Of a stretch of 64,000 bases of DNA, positions 27,605 through 35,996 are shown piece by piece. The DNA is from Janthinobacterium sp. 17J80-10 (GTDB lineage Bacteria > Pseudomonadota > Gammaproteobacteria > Burkholderiales > Burkholderiaceae_D), in contig NZ_CP035311.1 in NCBI RefSeq assembly GCF_004114795.1, positions 3,782,001 through 3,846,000 of the forward strand, read 5' to 3'. The notes under the pieces were generated by a model. That model saw only the letters and a program-made list of their open reading frames with translations. It was not told the DNA's origin and searched no databases. Each line of letters starts with the position of its first letter. Position 1 is the first letter of the stretch. Both the position numbers and the translations under genes were made by a program.

Positions 27605-28705
27605 ATGCAGAAAATCATCCTTCTCGTACACCGGTATCTCGGCCTGACGCTGGGAGCCATTTTGCTCGTTGTCGCCTTCAGCGGCACGGCAATCGTCTTT
27701 AAAAAGCCCATCGACAAATTTTTAAACCCGGCCCTGCTGCAAACGGCGGCCGGGGCAGGCCGCGCGCCGATCGACGACATCATTCGATCGGCGCAGGCAA
27801 GCGTCGCCGGCAAGCGGGCAAGCCAGGTCCTTCTTCCGCAAAGCGCTGGTGATGTCATCGAAGTCCAGTTTCAGGGCAGCGACCTGCGTGCTTACGCCGA
27901 CCCTTACACTGGAAATTTGCTGGGGGTGCGCGATGTGAAAGCATCCCTGATGGGCATTTTGGCGGACCTGCACGTCCATCTCCTGTCCGGAAAAACCGGC
28001 GAGCGGATCATGGGCTGGACGGGAATGGGTTTGCTGTTGCTGTCGGCAATGGGCGCTTACCTGTGGTGGCCAAAAAACGGCAGATGGGATCAGGCCTGGG
28101 CCGTCAAATGGGGCGCTGCGCCGCTCAGGGTCTGGATGGACTTCCACAAGCTTGTCGGCTCGCTCGCGTTTGTGCTGATTGCCCTGACCGCAACGACCGG
28201 GGCAGCGCTCGCGCTTTACGATATCGTCACTGAACCCGTCCTGGCCGCATTGACCGGCGAAGGAACGCGAAAGCCAGCGCCAAAATCGCGTCTTCATGAC
28301 GGCGGCGCTGCAGCCATCGCCCCCATGATGGCGCATGCCGCCACGCTCTTCCCTAACGGGAAAATCACAAGAATTGCCCTGCCCGGCAAAACCGATGGCG
28401 CAGTAGGAATACGCATGCGCCTGGAAGGCGAAATTCAGTCCTCGGGCCGAAGCTTCCTATGGTTCGATCAATACGATGGCGCCCTGCTGCGTCTGGATGA
28501 TGCGCTGCAGGCGAACCAGGCGGCAAAAATCCAAAACTGGCTGTTCCCCTTGCATACGGGCGCGTATGGCGGACTGCCCACCCAATTTTTGCAGGTTCTG
28601 GTCGGCCTGTCCTTGTTCCTGCTGAGCTTCTCCGGGGTTTGCCTCTGGTGGAAAAGGCGCCGCGCCCGTGCGAGCGCGAAGGCGCGCCTTCGCAATCCGG
28701 CTTGA
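27605..28705 (+). CDS. PepSY-associated transmembrane protein (PiuB/FoxB-like)
   Basis: The 366-residue inner-membrane protein has four hydrophobic segments: residues about 10-30 (LGAILLVVAFSGTAIVF), 140-160 (GMGLLLLSAMGAYLWW), 190-215 (LAFVLIALTATTGAALALY) and 325-350. The PepSY_TM pattern of these proteins is associated with ferric-siderophore receptors; the best-known member, FoxB, is an inner-membrane ferrisiderophore reductase. Conserved His (VHLLSGKTGERIMGW, FHKLVGS) could bind haem. The position within the gene run suggests reduction and release of iron from the ligand. A degenerate operator-like 12-mer lies at 27499-27510 (9 of 12). Confidence 0.82.
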   Translation: MQKIILLVHRYLGLTLGAILLVVAFSGTAIVFKKPIDKFLNPALLQTAAGAGRAPIDDIIRSAQASVAGKRASQVLLPQSAGDVIEVQFQGSDLRAYADPYTGNLLGVRDVKASLMGILADLHVHLLSGKTGERIMGWTGMGLLLLSAMGAYLWWPKNGRWDQAWAVKWGAAPLRVWMDFHKLVGSLAFVLIALTATTGAALALYDIVTEPVLAALTGEGTRKPAPKSRLHDGGAAAIAPMMAHAATLFPNGKITRIALPGKTDGAVGIRMRLEGEIQSSGRSFLWFDQYDGALLRLDDALQANQAAKIQNWLFPLHTGAYGGLPTQFLQVLVGLSLFLLSFSGVCLWWKRRRARASAKARLRNPA

Positions 28706-28811
28706 GGCAGGTTGCATGAATCTTCCAGCGGCAATGCCAGCGCCTGGCAAATGGCGTTGAGCACAGTCATAAATTTCGTTTATTCAGAATCTTCAATTTT
28801 TAGGAAGCAGC

Positions 28812-30071
28812 ATGCGCGTCATCATTCTCGGCGGCGGTGTAATCGGCATCACCAGCGCCTACTACCTCGCCAGGGCAGGCCACGAAGTCAGCGTCATCGA
28901 ACGGCAGCCGGCGACGGCGATGGAAACCAGCTTTGCCAACGCCGGCCAGATTTCACCCGGCTACGCGGCGCCCTGGGCCGCGCCCGGCGTCCCGTTGAAG
29001 GCATTGAAATGGATGATGCAACGCCATGCGCCGCTGACGATCCGGCCCGACGGCACCGCGTTCCAGCTGAAATGGATGTGGCGCATGCTGCAAAACTGCA
29101 ATGCATCGAAATATGCGGTGAACAAGGAAAGGATGGTGCGCCTGGCGGAGTACAGCCGCGACTGTCTGGGGCAGTTACGCTCTGCGCATGCCGGACTGGA
29201 ATACGAAGACCGGCAAAAAGGCACCCTGCAACTGTTCCGCACCCGGCAGCAGTTCGACGATATGGCCAAGGATACCGGGGTGCTGAAGGATGCCGGCGTG
29301 CCCTACGAAGTGCTGTCGCGGGACGAACTGAAGCTGGCCGAACCTGCGCTGGGTCCGGTCAGCCACAAGCTCGTCGGCGGCTTGCGCCTGCCCAACGACG
29401 AAACCGGCGACTGCCAGCTCTTCACCACGCGGCTGGCGCAATTGGCGGCCGGTCTCGGTGTGCAATTCCATTACAACACGACGATCGATTCGCTCCAACC
29501 GGGTAATGGCGAAATCGCCGGCGTCCTGTGCAATGGGCAGCTGATGCAGGCTGACGCCTACGTGGTTGCCCTCGCCAGCTACTCGCGCGGCTTGCTCGAT
29601 GCGATCGTGGATATTCCGGTTTACCCGGTGAAGGGCTACTCGATCACGGCCCCCATCGTCGATCCGGCTGCGGCGCCGGTATCCACGATACTCGATGAAA
29701 CCTACAAGGTCGCCATTACCCGGTTCGACGACCGGATTCGCGTCGGCGGCATGGCGGAACTGGCAGGCTTCGACCACAAGCTGAATCCCAGGCGGCGCCA
29801 GACGCTGGAGATGGTGGTCAACGATCTGTTCCCGGGCGGTGCAGACACGCTGAAGGCGAGCTTCTGGAGCGGCCTGCGCCCGATGACACCCGATGGCACG
29901 CCGATCGTCGGCGCCACCAGGATGAGAAACCTCTTCATCAACACAGGTCATGGCACGCTGGGGTGGACCATGTCATGCGGATCCGGTCGGCTGCTTTCCG
30001 ATCTGGTCTCCGGCAAGACGCCGGAAATCCCCGCATCCGACCTGTCCGTATCGCGCTATGCGCACCACTGA
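28812..30071 (+). CDS. dadA: D-amino acid dehydrogenase small subunit (FAD)
   Basis: The 419-residue flavoprotein has the N-terminal dinucleotide site [18 protein letters not shown] and the C-terminal [16 protein letters not shown] flavin loop of DadA. It oxidises D-alanine and other D-amino acids to keto acids and ammonia, passing electrons to the quinone pool. AGGAAG is upstream of the ATG. The alanine racemase follows 16 bases later, so the pair converts L-alanine to pyruvate. They are in the same direction as the eut and TonB genes. Confidence 0.94.
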   Translation: MRVIILGGGVIGITSAYYLARAGHEVSVIERQPATAMETSFANAGQISPGYAAPWAAPGVPLKALKWMMQRHAPLTIRPDGTAFQLKWMWRMLQNCNASKYAVNKERMVRLAEYSRDCLGQLRSAHAGLEYEDRQKGTLQLFRTRQQFDDMAKDTGVLKDAGVPYEVLSRDELKLAEPALGPVSHKLVGGLRLPNDETGDCQLFTTRLAQLAAGLGVQFHYNTTIDSLQPGNGEIAGVLCNGQLMQADAYVVALASYSRGLLDAIVDIPVYPVKGYSITAPIVDPAAAPVSTILDETYKVAITRFDDRIRVGGMAELAGFDHKLNPRRRQTLEMVVNDLFPGGADTLKASFWSGLRPMTPDGTPIVGATRMRNLFINTGHGTLGWTMSCGSGRLLSDLVSGKTPEIPASDLSVSRYAHH

Positions 30072-30087
30072 GCGGGAGGGGGCTGCC

Positions 30088-31263
30088 ATGGCAAATGCCG
30101 CATATTCAGCTTATCCGTCGAGCGCCCATGCGGGCGCAAGCCTGTGCATCGACCTGGGAGCAATCCGCCGCAACTACCGTCTGCTGTGCCGCCAGGCAGG
30201 AAAGGCAACTTGTGCCGCCGTGTTGAAGGCCGATGCGTATAGCCTGGGCGCGGGCAGGATTGCGCCGGTTTTGGAACAGGACGGTTGCCGCCATTTTTTT
30301 GTGGCGCATCTGGACGAGGGCATCGCGCTGCGCCGGTGTCTTGCCGCCCGCAGCGAAATTTTCGTTCTGCATGGCCCGCCGCCGGGCGCAGAGCAGGAAT
30401 GCATCGAGCACGGGCTAATCCCGGTGCTCAACAGCCTGCAACAGGTTGCAGGCTGGCGCAAGCTGTGCCACCGTCTCGGCCGGCGGCTTGCCGCAGTGAT
30501 TCAAGTCGATACCGGCATGTCACGCATGGGCTTGGCGCCCGATGAAGCCGAGCTGCTGCTTCTGTATCAGTCTTCTCTGAATGCCATCGACCTGCGCTAT
30601 TTGATGAGCCATCTCGCCTGCGCCGATTTGCCGACGCATTCCATGAACGAGATGCAATTGCGCCGTTTCTTGACGCTCCGGTCCCGCTTCCCGGCCATGC
30701 CCGCAAGCCTCGCCAATTCGTCGGGTATTTTTCTAGGCGGGCCCTACCAGTTCGACCTGGTGCGTCCCGGGGCGGCGTTGTACGGCCTGGCGCCAATCGC
30801 AGGCGAAGCCAATCCAATGCATCCGGTCGTCACATTGCAGGGCAAGATCATTCAGACACGGACGATCGGCGCGGGGAATTGCGTCGGCTATGGCATGACA
30901 TACCGCGCCGCCGGAAAACGCGTGATTGCGACGGTCGCCATCGGTTACGCGGATGGATGGATGCGGTCGATGAGCAATCGGGGAATGGCATTCATCGACG
31001 GGATATGCGCCCCCATCGTGGGGACGGTATCGATGGACAGCATAACGCTGGATGTCAGCGGCATCAATGAAGGCAGGCTGCTCCCGGGCACGATGGTCGA
31101 GTTGCTCGGCCCGCACCAGTCGGTGGACGCGGTCGCCGCACACTCCGGAACGATCGGTTACGAAATCCTGACAAGCCTGGGCAACCGCTTTCATCGCACG
31201 TATCGGGATGTATCCGCCGCCTGCGAAGAAGCGCCCTACGGCGAAGCCGTTTCATCCCTGTGA
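30088..31263 (+). CDS. alr: Alanine racemase
   Basis: PLP enzyme of 391 residues that interconverts L- and D-alanine. The PLP lysine is in AVLKADAYSLGAG (Lys47) and the catalytic Tyr region in NCVGYGMTYRA; the C-terminal MDSITLDVSG matches the family. The ATG at 30088 follows GGGAGGGG and gives the usual length; the open frame extends upstream into dadA. Pairing with dadA indicates a catabolic (DadX-like) racemase rather than the wall-synthesis one. Last gene of the plus-strand run; the M48 gene follows convergently. Confidence 0.93.
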   Translation: MANAAYSAYPSSAHAGASLCIDLGAIRRNYRLLCRQAGKATCAAVLKADAYSLGAGRIAPVLEQDGCRHFFVAHLDEGIALRRCLAARSEIFVLHGPPPGAEQECIEHGLIPVLNSLQQVAGWRKLCHRLGRRLAAVIQVDTGMSRMGLAPDEAELLLLYQSSLNAIDLRYLMSHLACADLPTHSMNEMQLRRFLTLRSRFPAMPASLANSSGIFLGGPYQFDLVRPGAALYGLAPIAGEANPMHPVVTLQGKIIQTRTIGAGNCVGYGMTYRAAGKRVIATVAIGYADGWMRSMSNRGMAFIDGICAPIVGTVSMDSITLDVSGINEGRLLPGTMVELLGPHQSVDAVAAHSGTIGYEILTSLGNRFHRTYRDVSAACEEAPYGEAVSSL

Positions 31264-31318
31264 GCGCAGACATCGGTGGCGCCATCAGCCCGTTGCCTGC
31301 GCCCGTGCGCACCCTGGC

Positions 31319-32182
31319 TTACTTGCCGAATTCCTTCAGGCGCTCCTTGAGCGGCTTGCCCTGGCTGGACGGCAGGGCATCGAAACGCCCCTGCATGAGC
31401 GCATCCAGCCGGCCAAGGCGGTCCGCCGGCGCCGGGTGGGTTTCGAACATCAGCGCAAAGCCGGAATCCTGGCTGCTTTCGCCCTGCAGCACCTGCAATA
31501 CCGCCGGCAGGCCAAAGGGGTCATAACCGGCGCGCGCGGCAATCACCACGCCCAGGCGGTCCGCCTCGAATTCATCTTCCTTGTCGAGGCCGCGCGCCAT
31601 GATGCCCTTGGCAAACTCGGTCAGTTTCGCATTGCCGCCGGTTTTCGCGTTCACCAGTTCGCCGGCGATGCCGGACCAGCCGCTCGCCTTGACCGCATTC
31701 AGGTGGTGCTTCTTGAGCACATGGCCGATTTCATGGGCCAGCACGCCAGCCAGCTCGGCTTCGCTGCGCATGCGCTCCATCAGCCCGCGGGTCACGAAAA
31801 TATAACCGCCCGGCGTGGCAAAGGCGTTATAGCCATTGTCATCGAGCACGCCGAAAGTCCACGGCAAGTCGGGGCGCTCGGTTTGCGCAGCCAGCCAGCG
31901 TCCCAACGTATTGACATAGCGCTGCATGCCCGGGTTGTTCAGCAGGGGCTTGGCGCCCAGCAGGGTGGCGGCGAACTCTTGCCCGAGCGCGATTTCTTCC
32001 TGCTCGGTCGGCTCGGCCACGGCCTTGCCGAGATTGCCCAGCAGGTTGCCGAAATTGACGCCCTTGCCGCTGTCCGCGCCGCGCCCGAAGCCTGGCAGGT
32101 TAAAGCCGCCAAACTGTGCAAGAGCGCCGCCCGACACCAGTACCAGGGTCAGCGCGCAGGTGATCTTTGCCAGCGTTTTCAT
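31319..32182 (-). CDS. M48-family metalloprotease (periplasmic, LoiP/BepA-like)
   Basis: The 287-residue precursor has a signal peptide (MKTLAKITCALTLVLVSGGALAQ) and a Gly-rich linker. The zinc motif HEIGH lies in ELAGVLAHEIGHVLKKHH with the third ligand Glu in EFEADRLGV, so it should be catalytically active. Such enzymes degrade misfolded outer-membrane or periplasmic proteins. The start is one base from the stop of the SH3-domain gene, so it is the last gene of a cyclase-SH3-protease operon. Confidence 0.92.
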   Translation of the reverse strand: MKTLAKITCALTLVLVSGGALAQFGGFNLPGFGRGADSGKGVNFGNLLGNLGKAVAEPTEQEEIALGQEFAATLLGAKPLLNNPGMQRYVNTLGRWLAAQTERPDLPWTFGVLDDNGYNAFATPGGYIFVTRGLMERMRSEAELAGVLAHEIGHVLKKHHLNAVKASGWSGIAGELVNAKTGGNAKLTEFAKGIMARGLDKEDEFEADRLGVVIAARAGYDPFGLPAVLQVLQGESSQDSGFALMFETHPAPADRLGRLDALMQGRFDALPSSQGKPLKERLKEFGK

Positions 32183-32183
32183 G

Positions 32184-32741
32184 TCAGCCGCCTCCCATGC
32201 CGGGAACCATGTCGCCCGCCGGCGAGGGCGCCGCAGCCGGCTTGGCATCCTCAAGATAGCCAAGTTGCGTCGGCGCCAGCTTGCTGCGCCGGGCGAACTC
32301 CTGGCCGGCACTGCCGGCAACGGCATAGCGCTGCATTTTTTTGAATTCTTCGGGATTGGCGTGGGCGTTTTGCAACTCTTCTTTCGTCAGGCCGCGCACG
32401 CCGGTCGTCACGGTGGCGTTATTGGCGCGGCGCCCCGAACCCAGCAGGTTGGCCAGTGCGTCGGCCGGATTGGACGAGGCCGTGCCGGGTTTGCCGGCGG
32501 CGCCGGACGGTTTCAGGTGCATCATGCGCACCCAGCCGGCCTGCCCGGCGCCTGTCTTGACCTCGCTCCAGGCGCCACTGCGGCGCAGCACCTCGACCCG
32601 GTCGTTTTCCGCCAGGGAGGCCAGCTTGTTCGCATCCGATTGCGGCTGCGCCATCAGGTCGGTGGCGCGACTGGTCAGTGCCGGCTCGGCCTGCGCCGCG
32701 CAGGCCAGCAGCAGGAGCGCCAGGCCATATCCTCTCATCAT
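32184..32741 (-). CDS. SH3-domain periplasmic protein
   Basis: A 185-residue precursor with a signal peptide (MMRGYGLALLLLACAAQAE) and one bacterial SH3 domain (about residues 22-80, NDRVEVLRRSGAWSEVKTGAGQAGWVR), followed by a low-complexity tail containing ELQNAHANPEEFKKMQRYAV. Bacterial SH3 domains often bind cell wall. Its start overlaps the cyclase stop as ATGA and it ends one base before the M48 start, so the three products may share a regulatory or envelope role. Confidence 0.82.
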   Translation of the reverse strand: MMRGYGLALLLLACAAQAEPALTSRATDLMAQPQSDANKLASLAENDRVEVLRRSGAWSEVKTGAGQAGWVRMMHLKPSGAAGKPGTASSNPADALANLLGSGRRANNATVTTGVRGLTKEELQNAHANPEEFKKMQRYAVAGSAGQEFARRSKLAPTQLGYLEDAKPAAAPSPAGDMVPGMGGG

Positions 32742-34663
32742 GACTTCCTCACGGGTTCGAACAATTCAACGGCGGCGGCGCGCCCCTTGACCGCGAACGC
32801 GCCGCGGGCAATAAAATCAATGGCGGCATCCGCGCCGCACGCCTGCACGGTGTCGCGCGTGACCAGTACCCGCGCCACGCCCTTGGTCAAGCCTTCGACC
32901 CGGCTGGCGAGGTTGACGGTATCGCCGATCGCCGTGTAGTCGAGTTTCTTTTGAGCACCAATAAAGCCTACCACAGCGGGTCCGGAGTGTACACCGATGC
33001 CCACATCGAACCCGGCGATATCGGCGCCCTCGCCCTGCAATTCCTGTTTGAATTCCAGCAGCACTTCCTGCATTTCCAGCGCCGCCGCCACGGCGTGCGC
33101 GGCATGCGCGGGGTCATCCACCGGCGCGCCCCAGAATGCCATGATGCAGTCGCCGATGAACTTGTCGAGCGTGCCGCCATGCCGGAACACCACATCGACC
33201 TGGCGCTCGAAATAGCGGTTCAAGAGGTTCACCACTTCATGCGGGTCGCGCGTCTCCGACAGGGTGGTAAAGCCGCGGATGTCCGAAAACAGCACCGTCA
33301 GTTGCGAGGTGCGGCCGGACATGCTTTCCACGGTTTCGCCCTGCTCGACGATCTGCCGCACCACGTTCGGATTCAGGAAGCGGCCGAACAGCGCCACCGC
33401 CTGCTCGCGCGAGCGCCGTTCGCGCAGGTAACCGCCGATCGCTGCCAGCAGATACCACGCCCAGGCAACTGCCAGCGGGGTCGCGACCGGCAAGAGCCGG
33501 TCGCGCGCCAGCGCGGCATCGGCCGCCGCGAGCGCGGCCAGCGAAACCAGCGCCAGCGCCAGGCCGATCGCCATGGGATTGCTGCGCAACGCAAAGGCCC
33601 AGGCCAGCGCGGCGATCAGCAGCGCGCCAAAGGCAAATGGCACGACGACAGGCACCGGCCGCACGACATGCCCGTTCTTGAGGTTGTCGATCGCCGTGGC
33701 AAGGATATCGACGCCGGGAATATTGCTCCCCAGCGGCGTCAGGTGATGGTCGAAGGAGCTCGATGCCGACGAGCCGATGACGATGATCTTGTTCTGAAAC
33801 AGCGGCGCCAGCGTCGCATCGTATGCACGGCGCTCCGCCTCGCCCAGATGCATGCGATTTTGCGTCAGGGTCTTGTACAGGGTGCCATAGGAAATGTGCC
33901 GATGCAGGTCGCCAGCCCAGCGCATCAGGAAATCGCCGCCGTCCGGCAAGCGGCCGCCCTGCCCTCGCGCTTGCATCCGGCCTGGGGCCAGGCCTTGCAC
34001 GACCCGCGCAGGCAGCGACGGCAAGCGCCAGCCCTGCACGTCCGTATATAAACGGTAACGCCGCAGCCTGCCATCGTCATCCTTGGCGCTGTTGATCAGG
34101 CCCAGGCGCCAGACGCCAGGCTCGATTGCGTGCGGCAACTCAATGGCTGCCCGGGCGTTGGCAGCCCCACTACCAGCCATGCCGAAGGCGGCTGCCAGCG
34201 GGGCCAGTTGCGCACCGGCCGCGTCCCTGTCTGCAGCCAGGCGCGTGGCCGCCAAATAAACGGCGGCCGACGCGTTGACCGCCTCATCCAGGCGTGCATC
34301 GCCTGCCGGCCGCCGCGCATCGCGTACTGAAAACGTCATGTCGAACACGATGGCGCGTGGCCGGAATTCATTCAACACTTCCAGCAAGTCGGCATGAATT
34401 TCGCGCGACCACGACCACAGACCGGCAATTTCCTGCATCTCGACCATGCTGGCGTCATCGATATCGACCACCATGATGTCGGGGTCCGGCGCCAGTTCGG
34501 CAGCGTGGCGCCGCTGGTAGACATCGGCCAGGCGCGATTCGGTCAGGGCGAATAACTGCACGCCAAACAGTTCGAGGGCCAGGGCAGCAACAAACAACAG
34601 CGCCAGCAATCCATGCCAGCGCCACGACGAATGATGATCCTTGGAGGAAAAGAGAAAGCGCAT
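32738..34663 (-). CDS. CHASE2-domain class III adenylate/guanylate cyclase
   Basis: The 641-residue membrane protein has an N-terminal helix, a large extracytoplasmic CHASE2 sensor (residues about 35-330), three membrane helices around 345-430 and a cytoplasmic cyclase domain. Catalytic-domain motifs are complete: LFSDIRGFTTLSE with the metal Asp, DKFIGDCIMAFWG with the second Asp, and DTVNLASRVEGL with the transition-state Asn and Arg. It therefore probably makes cAMP in response to an envelope signal. ATG 34663 is preferred since it begins the membrane helix; the open frame reads on upstream. First gene of the SH3/M48 operon. Confidence 0.92.
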   Translation of the reverse strand: MRFLFSSKDHHSSWRWHGLLALLFVAALALELFGVQLFALTESRLADVYQRRHAAELAPDPDIMVVDIDDASMVEMQEIAGLWSWSREIHADLLEVLNEFRPRAIVFDMTFSVRDARRPAGDARLDEAVNASAAVYLAATRLAADRDAAGAQLAPLAAAFGMAGSGAANARAAIELPHAIEPGVWRLGLINSAKDDDGRLRRYRLYTDVQGWRLPSLPARVVQGLAPGRMQARGQGGRLPDGGDFLMRWAGDLHRHISYGTLYKTLTQNRMHLGEAERRAYDATLAPLFQNKIIVIGSSASSSFDHHLTPLGSNIPGVDILATAIDNLKNGHVVRPVPVVVPFAFGALLIAALAWAFALRSNPMAIGLALALVSLAALAAADAALARDRLLPVATPLAVAWAWYLLAAIGGYLRERRSREQAVALFGRFLNPNVVRQIVEQGETVESMSGRTSQLTVLFSDIRGFTTLSETRDPHEVVNLLNRYFERQVDVVFRHGGTLDKFIGDCIMAFWGAPVDDPAHAAHAVAAALEMQEVLLEFKQELQGEGADIAGFDVGIGVHSGPAVVGFIGAQKKLDYTAIGDTVNLASRVEGLTKGVARVLVTRDTVQACGADAAIDFIARGAFAVKGRAAAVELFEPVRKS

Positions 34664-34765
34664 GCCCAAGCCAGAATTGATTATAGGAAATCTTATCCGG
34701 AAGCATGCCATTCTCGCAACCACAGCCTGTTCCGCGGCGGGATACCCCTTCCTGGCGGGGTCGGG

Positions 34766-34771
34766 TATAAT
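34766..34771 (+). promoter_or_regulatory. Candidate -10 box upstream of Rieske oxygenase gene
   Basis: Perfect TATAAT about 100 bases before the start codon, in the divergent gap with the cyclase. A matching -35 is poor, so this is tentative. Confidence 0.35.
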
Positions 34772-34871
34772 TGCGGGTTCTGTCCAAAATTTCCGTTTCA
34801 TATTTATTTGAACACAGGTTTTTGCGGATTCTTTCTCTCTTAGGTTGGTGCAAATTAATTTGGGGGTGGGG

Positions 34872-35972
34872 ATGTCCGATCTGGCTACTATTGCCAAGCT
34901 TGCGCGTTCGCATGCGCAACTTCCGGTCCACGTATACTTCGACGAACGCCTGCTTCAGCAGGAAATTCAACAACTGTTTCGCAGTGGCCCGCGCTATGCC
35001 GGCCACGAATTGCTCGTGCCCGAGGCGGGCGATTTCGCCACGCTGCCCTGGGAAAACGAGGGCCGCATGCTGGTGCGCGGCCAGCAGGGCATCGAACTGC
35101 TGTCCAACGTCTGCCGCCACCGCCAGGCGAAAATGTTCAATGGCCGCGGCAACGCGCACAATATCGTCTGCCCGCTGCACCGCTGGACCTATGACCTGAA
35201 GGGCGAACTGATCGGCGCGCCGCATTTCGCCGACACGCCCTGCCTGAACCTGTCGAAGACGCCTTTGCAGAACTGGAACGGCCTGCTGTTCGAGGACAAT
35301 GGCGTCAAGGTGCGCGACATGCTGGCCAATCTTGGCGTGGCCCGTGACCTGGATTTTTCCGGTTACATGTTCGACCACGTCGAAGTCCATGAATGCGACT
35401 ACAACTGGAAGACCTTCATCGAGGTCTATCTCGAGGATTACCACGTCGAGCCTTTCCATCCGGGCCTGGGCAGCTTCGTTTCCTGCGACGACCTGCGCTG
35501 GGAATTCGGCCCCGACTACAGCGTGCAGACCGTGGGCGTCCACCGCGGCCTGCAAAAATCCGGCTCGCCCGCGTACCAGAAATGGCAGGAGCAGGTGCTC
35601 AAGTTCCGCAACGGCGAAGCGCCCAAGTACGGCGCCATCTGGCTCACGCTCTACCCGAACATCATGGTCGAGTGGTATCCGCATGTGCTGGTGGTCTCGA
35701 CCCTGTGGCCCAACGGCCCGCAAAAGACCACCAACGTCGTGGAGTTCTACTACCCCGAAGAGATCGTGCTGTTCGAGCGCGAATTCGTCGAGGCCGAGCG
35801 CGCCGCCTACATGGAAACCTGCATCGAGGATGACGAGATCGGCCAGCGCATGGATGCCGGCCGCAAGATCCTGATGGACCGCGGCGAAAACGAGGTCGGC
35901 CCCTACCAGTCGCCGATGGAAGACGGCATGCAGCACTTCCACGAGTGGTATCGCGCCAAAATCGACGTGTAA
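34872..35972 (+). CDS. Rieske [2Fe-2S] ring-hydroxylating oxygenase, alpha subunit
   Basis: A 366-residue protein with a Rieske cluster motif C-x-H (NVCRHRQAKM) and C-x2-H (IVCPLHRWTYD) near residues 77-100 and a mononuclear iron site NWKTFIEVYLEDYHVEPFHPGL (about 175-196) containing the 2-His ligands and bridging acid. These features indicate a catalytic monooxygenase/dioxygenase subunit; no beta subunit or reductase is adjacent. The ATG 34872 lies after a G-rich stretch. A housekeeping role is likely; the substrate is not known. Confidence 0.87.
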   Translation: MSDLATIAKLARSHAQLPVHVYFDERLLQQEIQQLFRSGPRYAGHELLVPEAGDFATLPWENEGRMLVRGQQGIELLSNVCRHRQAKMFNGRGNAHNIVCPLHRWTYDLKGELIGAPHFADTPCLNLSKTPLQNWNGLLFEDNGVKVRDMLANLGVARDLDFSGYMFDHVEVHECDYNWKTFIEVYLEDYHVEPFHPGLGSFVSCDDLRWEFGPDYSVQTVGVHRGLQKSGSPAYQKWQEQVLKFRNGEAPKYGAIWLTLYPNIMVEWYPHVLVVSTLWPNGPQKTTNVVEFYYPEEIVLFEREFVEAERAAYMETCIEDDEIGQRMDAGRKILMDRGENEVGPYQSPMEDGMQHFHEWYRAKIDV

Positions 35973-35996
35973 GCGCCGCAAAAACCGGAGTACCGT

